From positions 1-13,256 of the forward strand of contig JAWLCG010000105.1 of the NCBI GenBank assembly GCA_041687295.1: a DNA stretch of 13,256 nt, read 5' to 3'. Below the pieces are notes generated by a model, which saw nothing but the letters and a program-made list of their open reading frames with translations, was not told where the DNA came from and searched no databases. This document shows, one piece after another, positions 13,036 to 13,256 of the stretch. The DNA comes from JAWLCG01 sp041687295 (GTDB taxonomy: Bacteria > Planctomycetota > Phycisphaerae > SM23-33 > FEN-1343). Made by a program: the position numbers and the translations under genes. Each line of letters opens with the position of its first letter. The stretch's first letter is position 1.

Positions 13036-13176
13036 TAGGGTGTGCAGATTCGCGGAGCACCAGCGCAGCGGTTCTGCACACGGGCGAGGGCGGCGGGCGG
13101 CTGAGGCGCCTGGCGCCGGTGTTCCGTGTGCAGGACCCCGCCTTCGCTGCGCTACGGCGAGAACCTGCACACCCTA
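13036..13176. repeat. TAGGGTGTGCAG double-hairpin (REPIN-like) element, copy 3
   Basis: This 141-bp element has perfect 12-bp terminal inverted repeats, TAGGGTGTGCAG (13036-13047) and CTGCACACCCTA (13165-13176). The octamer pair GTGTGCAG/CTGCACAC occurs twice without mismatch: 13040-13047 with 13074-13081, and 13126-13133 with 13165-13172. The two hairpins are linked by a spacer with its own GGCGCC-T-GGCGCC fold. The arms match copy 2 well but the spacer differs, so arms are conserved and centres are not. Confidence 0.78.
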
Positions 13177-13190
13177 CGGGCTGCGGGCAG

Positions 13191-13209
13191 CCCAAGCCCA
13201 CGGAATGCC
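13191..13209 (+). repeat. Partial copy of the CCCAAGCCCACGGA repeat
   Basis: This 19-bp stretch matches 2276-2294 at 18 positions. The partner arm ATCCGTGGGC that makes a hairpin at 2295-2304 is absent, so it is a half copy. It lies 14 bases past the third double-hairpin element. Confidence 0.5.
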
Positions 13210-13256
13210 GGGCCTGTTGCCCAATTATTCGTTTTTGGGGCCAATGAATGCGCGCA

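Larger units (their letters stand above)
12519..13256. other. 738-bp gene-free repeat mosaic to window end
   Basis: No open frame here has protein-like character; those that span it read through repeats. The region holds the ~68-70-nt tandem array (12521-12813), a 74-bp nested palindrome (12633-12706), an AT-richer stretch (about 12845-12945) with palindrome TAACGCGTTA (12913-12922) and a doubled GCATTGAC, then ~90 bases with nothing recognisable, the third TAGGGTGTGCAG element (13036-13176) and part of the CCCAAGCCCACGGA repeat (13191-13209). The last ~45 bases show nothing identifiable. Confidence 0.7.

Noticed and set aside
12367..13170. 267-codon minus-strand open frame in the terminal repeat region
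   Set aside because: Crosses four unrelated repeat families and the end of a real gene; no ribosome site or domain.

Overview
The window is high-GC, gene-dense DNA from a free-living, probably heterotrophic bacterium. A formylglycine-type sulfatase, a secreted clan GH-A-like glycosidase, a calcium-motif lipoprotein, GC-rich coding and intergenic gaps packed with short palindromic repeats point to Planctomycetota, most likely a Phycisphaerae-like lineage. No rRNA or universal marker is present, so this placement is inference. There is no CRISPR array, tRNA, integrase or transposase gene in the window.

Layout. (1) 3-278 (+): C-terminal part of a small two-helix membrane protein, cut by the window edge. 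(2) 341-3879 (-): a three-gene sugar-catabolic cluster transcribed from a fucose/arabinose-isomerase-like protein through a PfkB sugar kinase to a class II ketose-phosphate aldolase. Together they encode isomerisation, phosphorylation and aldol cleavage, but with a kinase and aldolase of different families from the E. coli fucose pathway. (3) 4025-5536 (+), divergent from that cluster: an exported putative lipoprotein with two calcium-binding loops and an alkaline-phosphatase-like domain that seems to lack part of its metal site. (4) 5848-6921 (+): a radical SAM protein of the spore-photoproduct-lyase-like/Rv2578c type. (5) 7203-9821 (+): a large secreted glycoside hydrolase. (6) 9922-11364 (-): a sulfatase, convergent with the glycosidase. 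(7) 11526-12518 (+): a nitrilase-superfamily amidohydrolase, divergent from the sulfatase. (8) 12519-13256: no gene, but a dense mosaic of repeats.

Functionally, the glycosidase, sulfatase and isomerase-kinase-aldolase cluster fit the use of a (possibly sulfated) glycan, with the released aldose entering glycolysis as triose phosphate plus an aldehyde. The substrate cannot be read from the sequence, and no transporter or regulator gene is present.

The least ordinary part is the non-coding DNA. Nearly every gap carries a different palindromic repeat family: a REPIN-like double-hairpin element with perfect TAGGGTGTGCAG ends (two full copies, one half copy), a stem-loop family with a compensatory base-pair change between its two copies, an identical 22-bp REP-like unit in two gaps 9.5 kb apart, a 101-bp nested palindrome inside the sugar cluster, a CACAGAG-type repeat, and a tandem ~68-70-nt repeat array apparently interrupted by a 74-bp nested palindrome.
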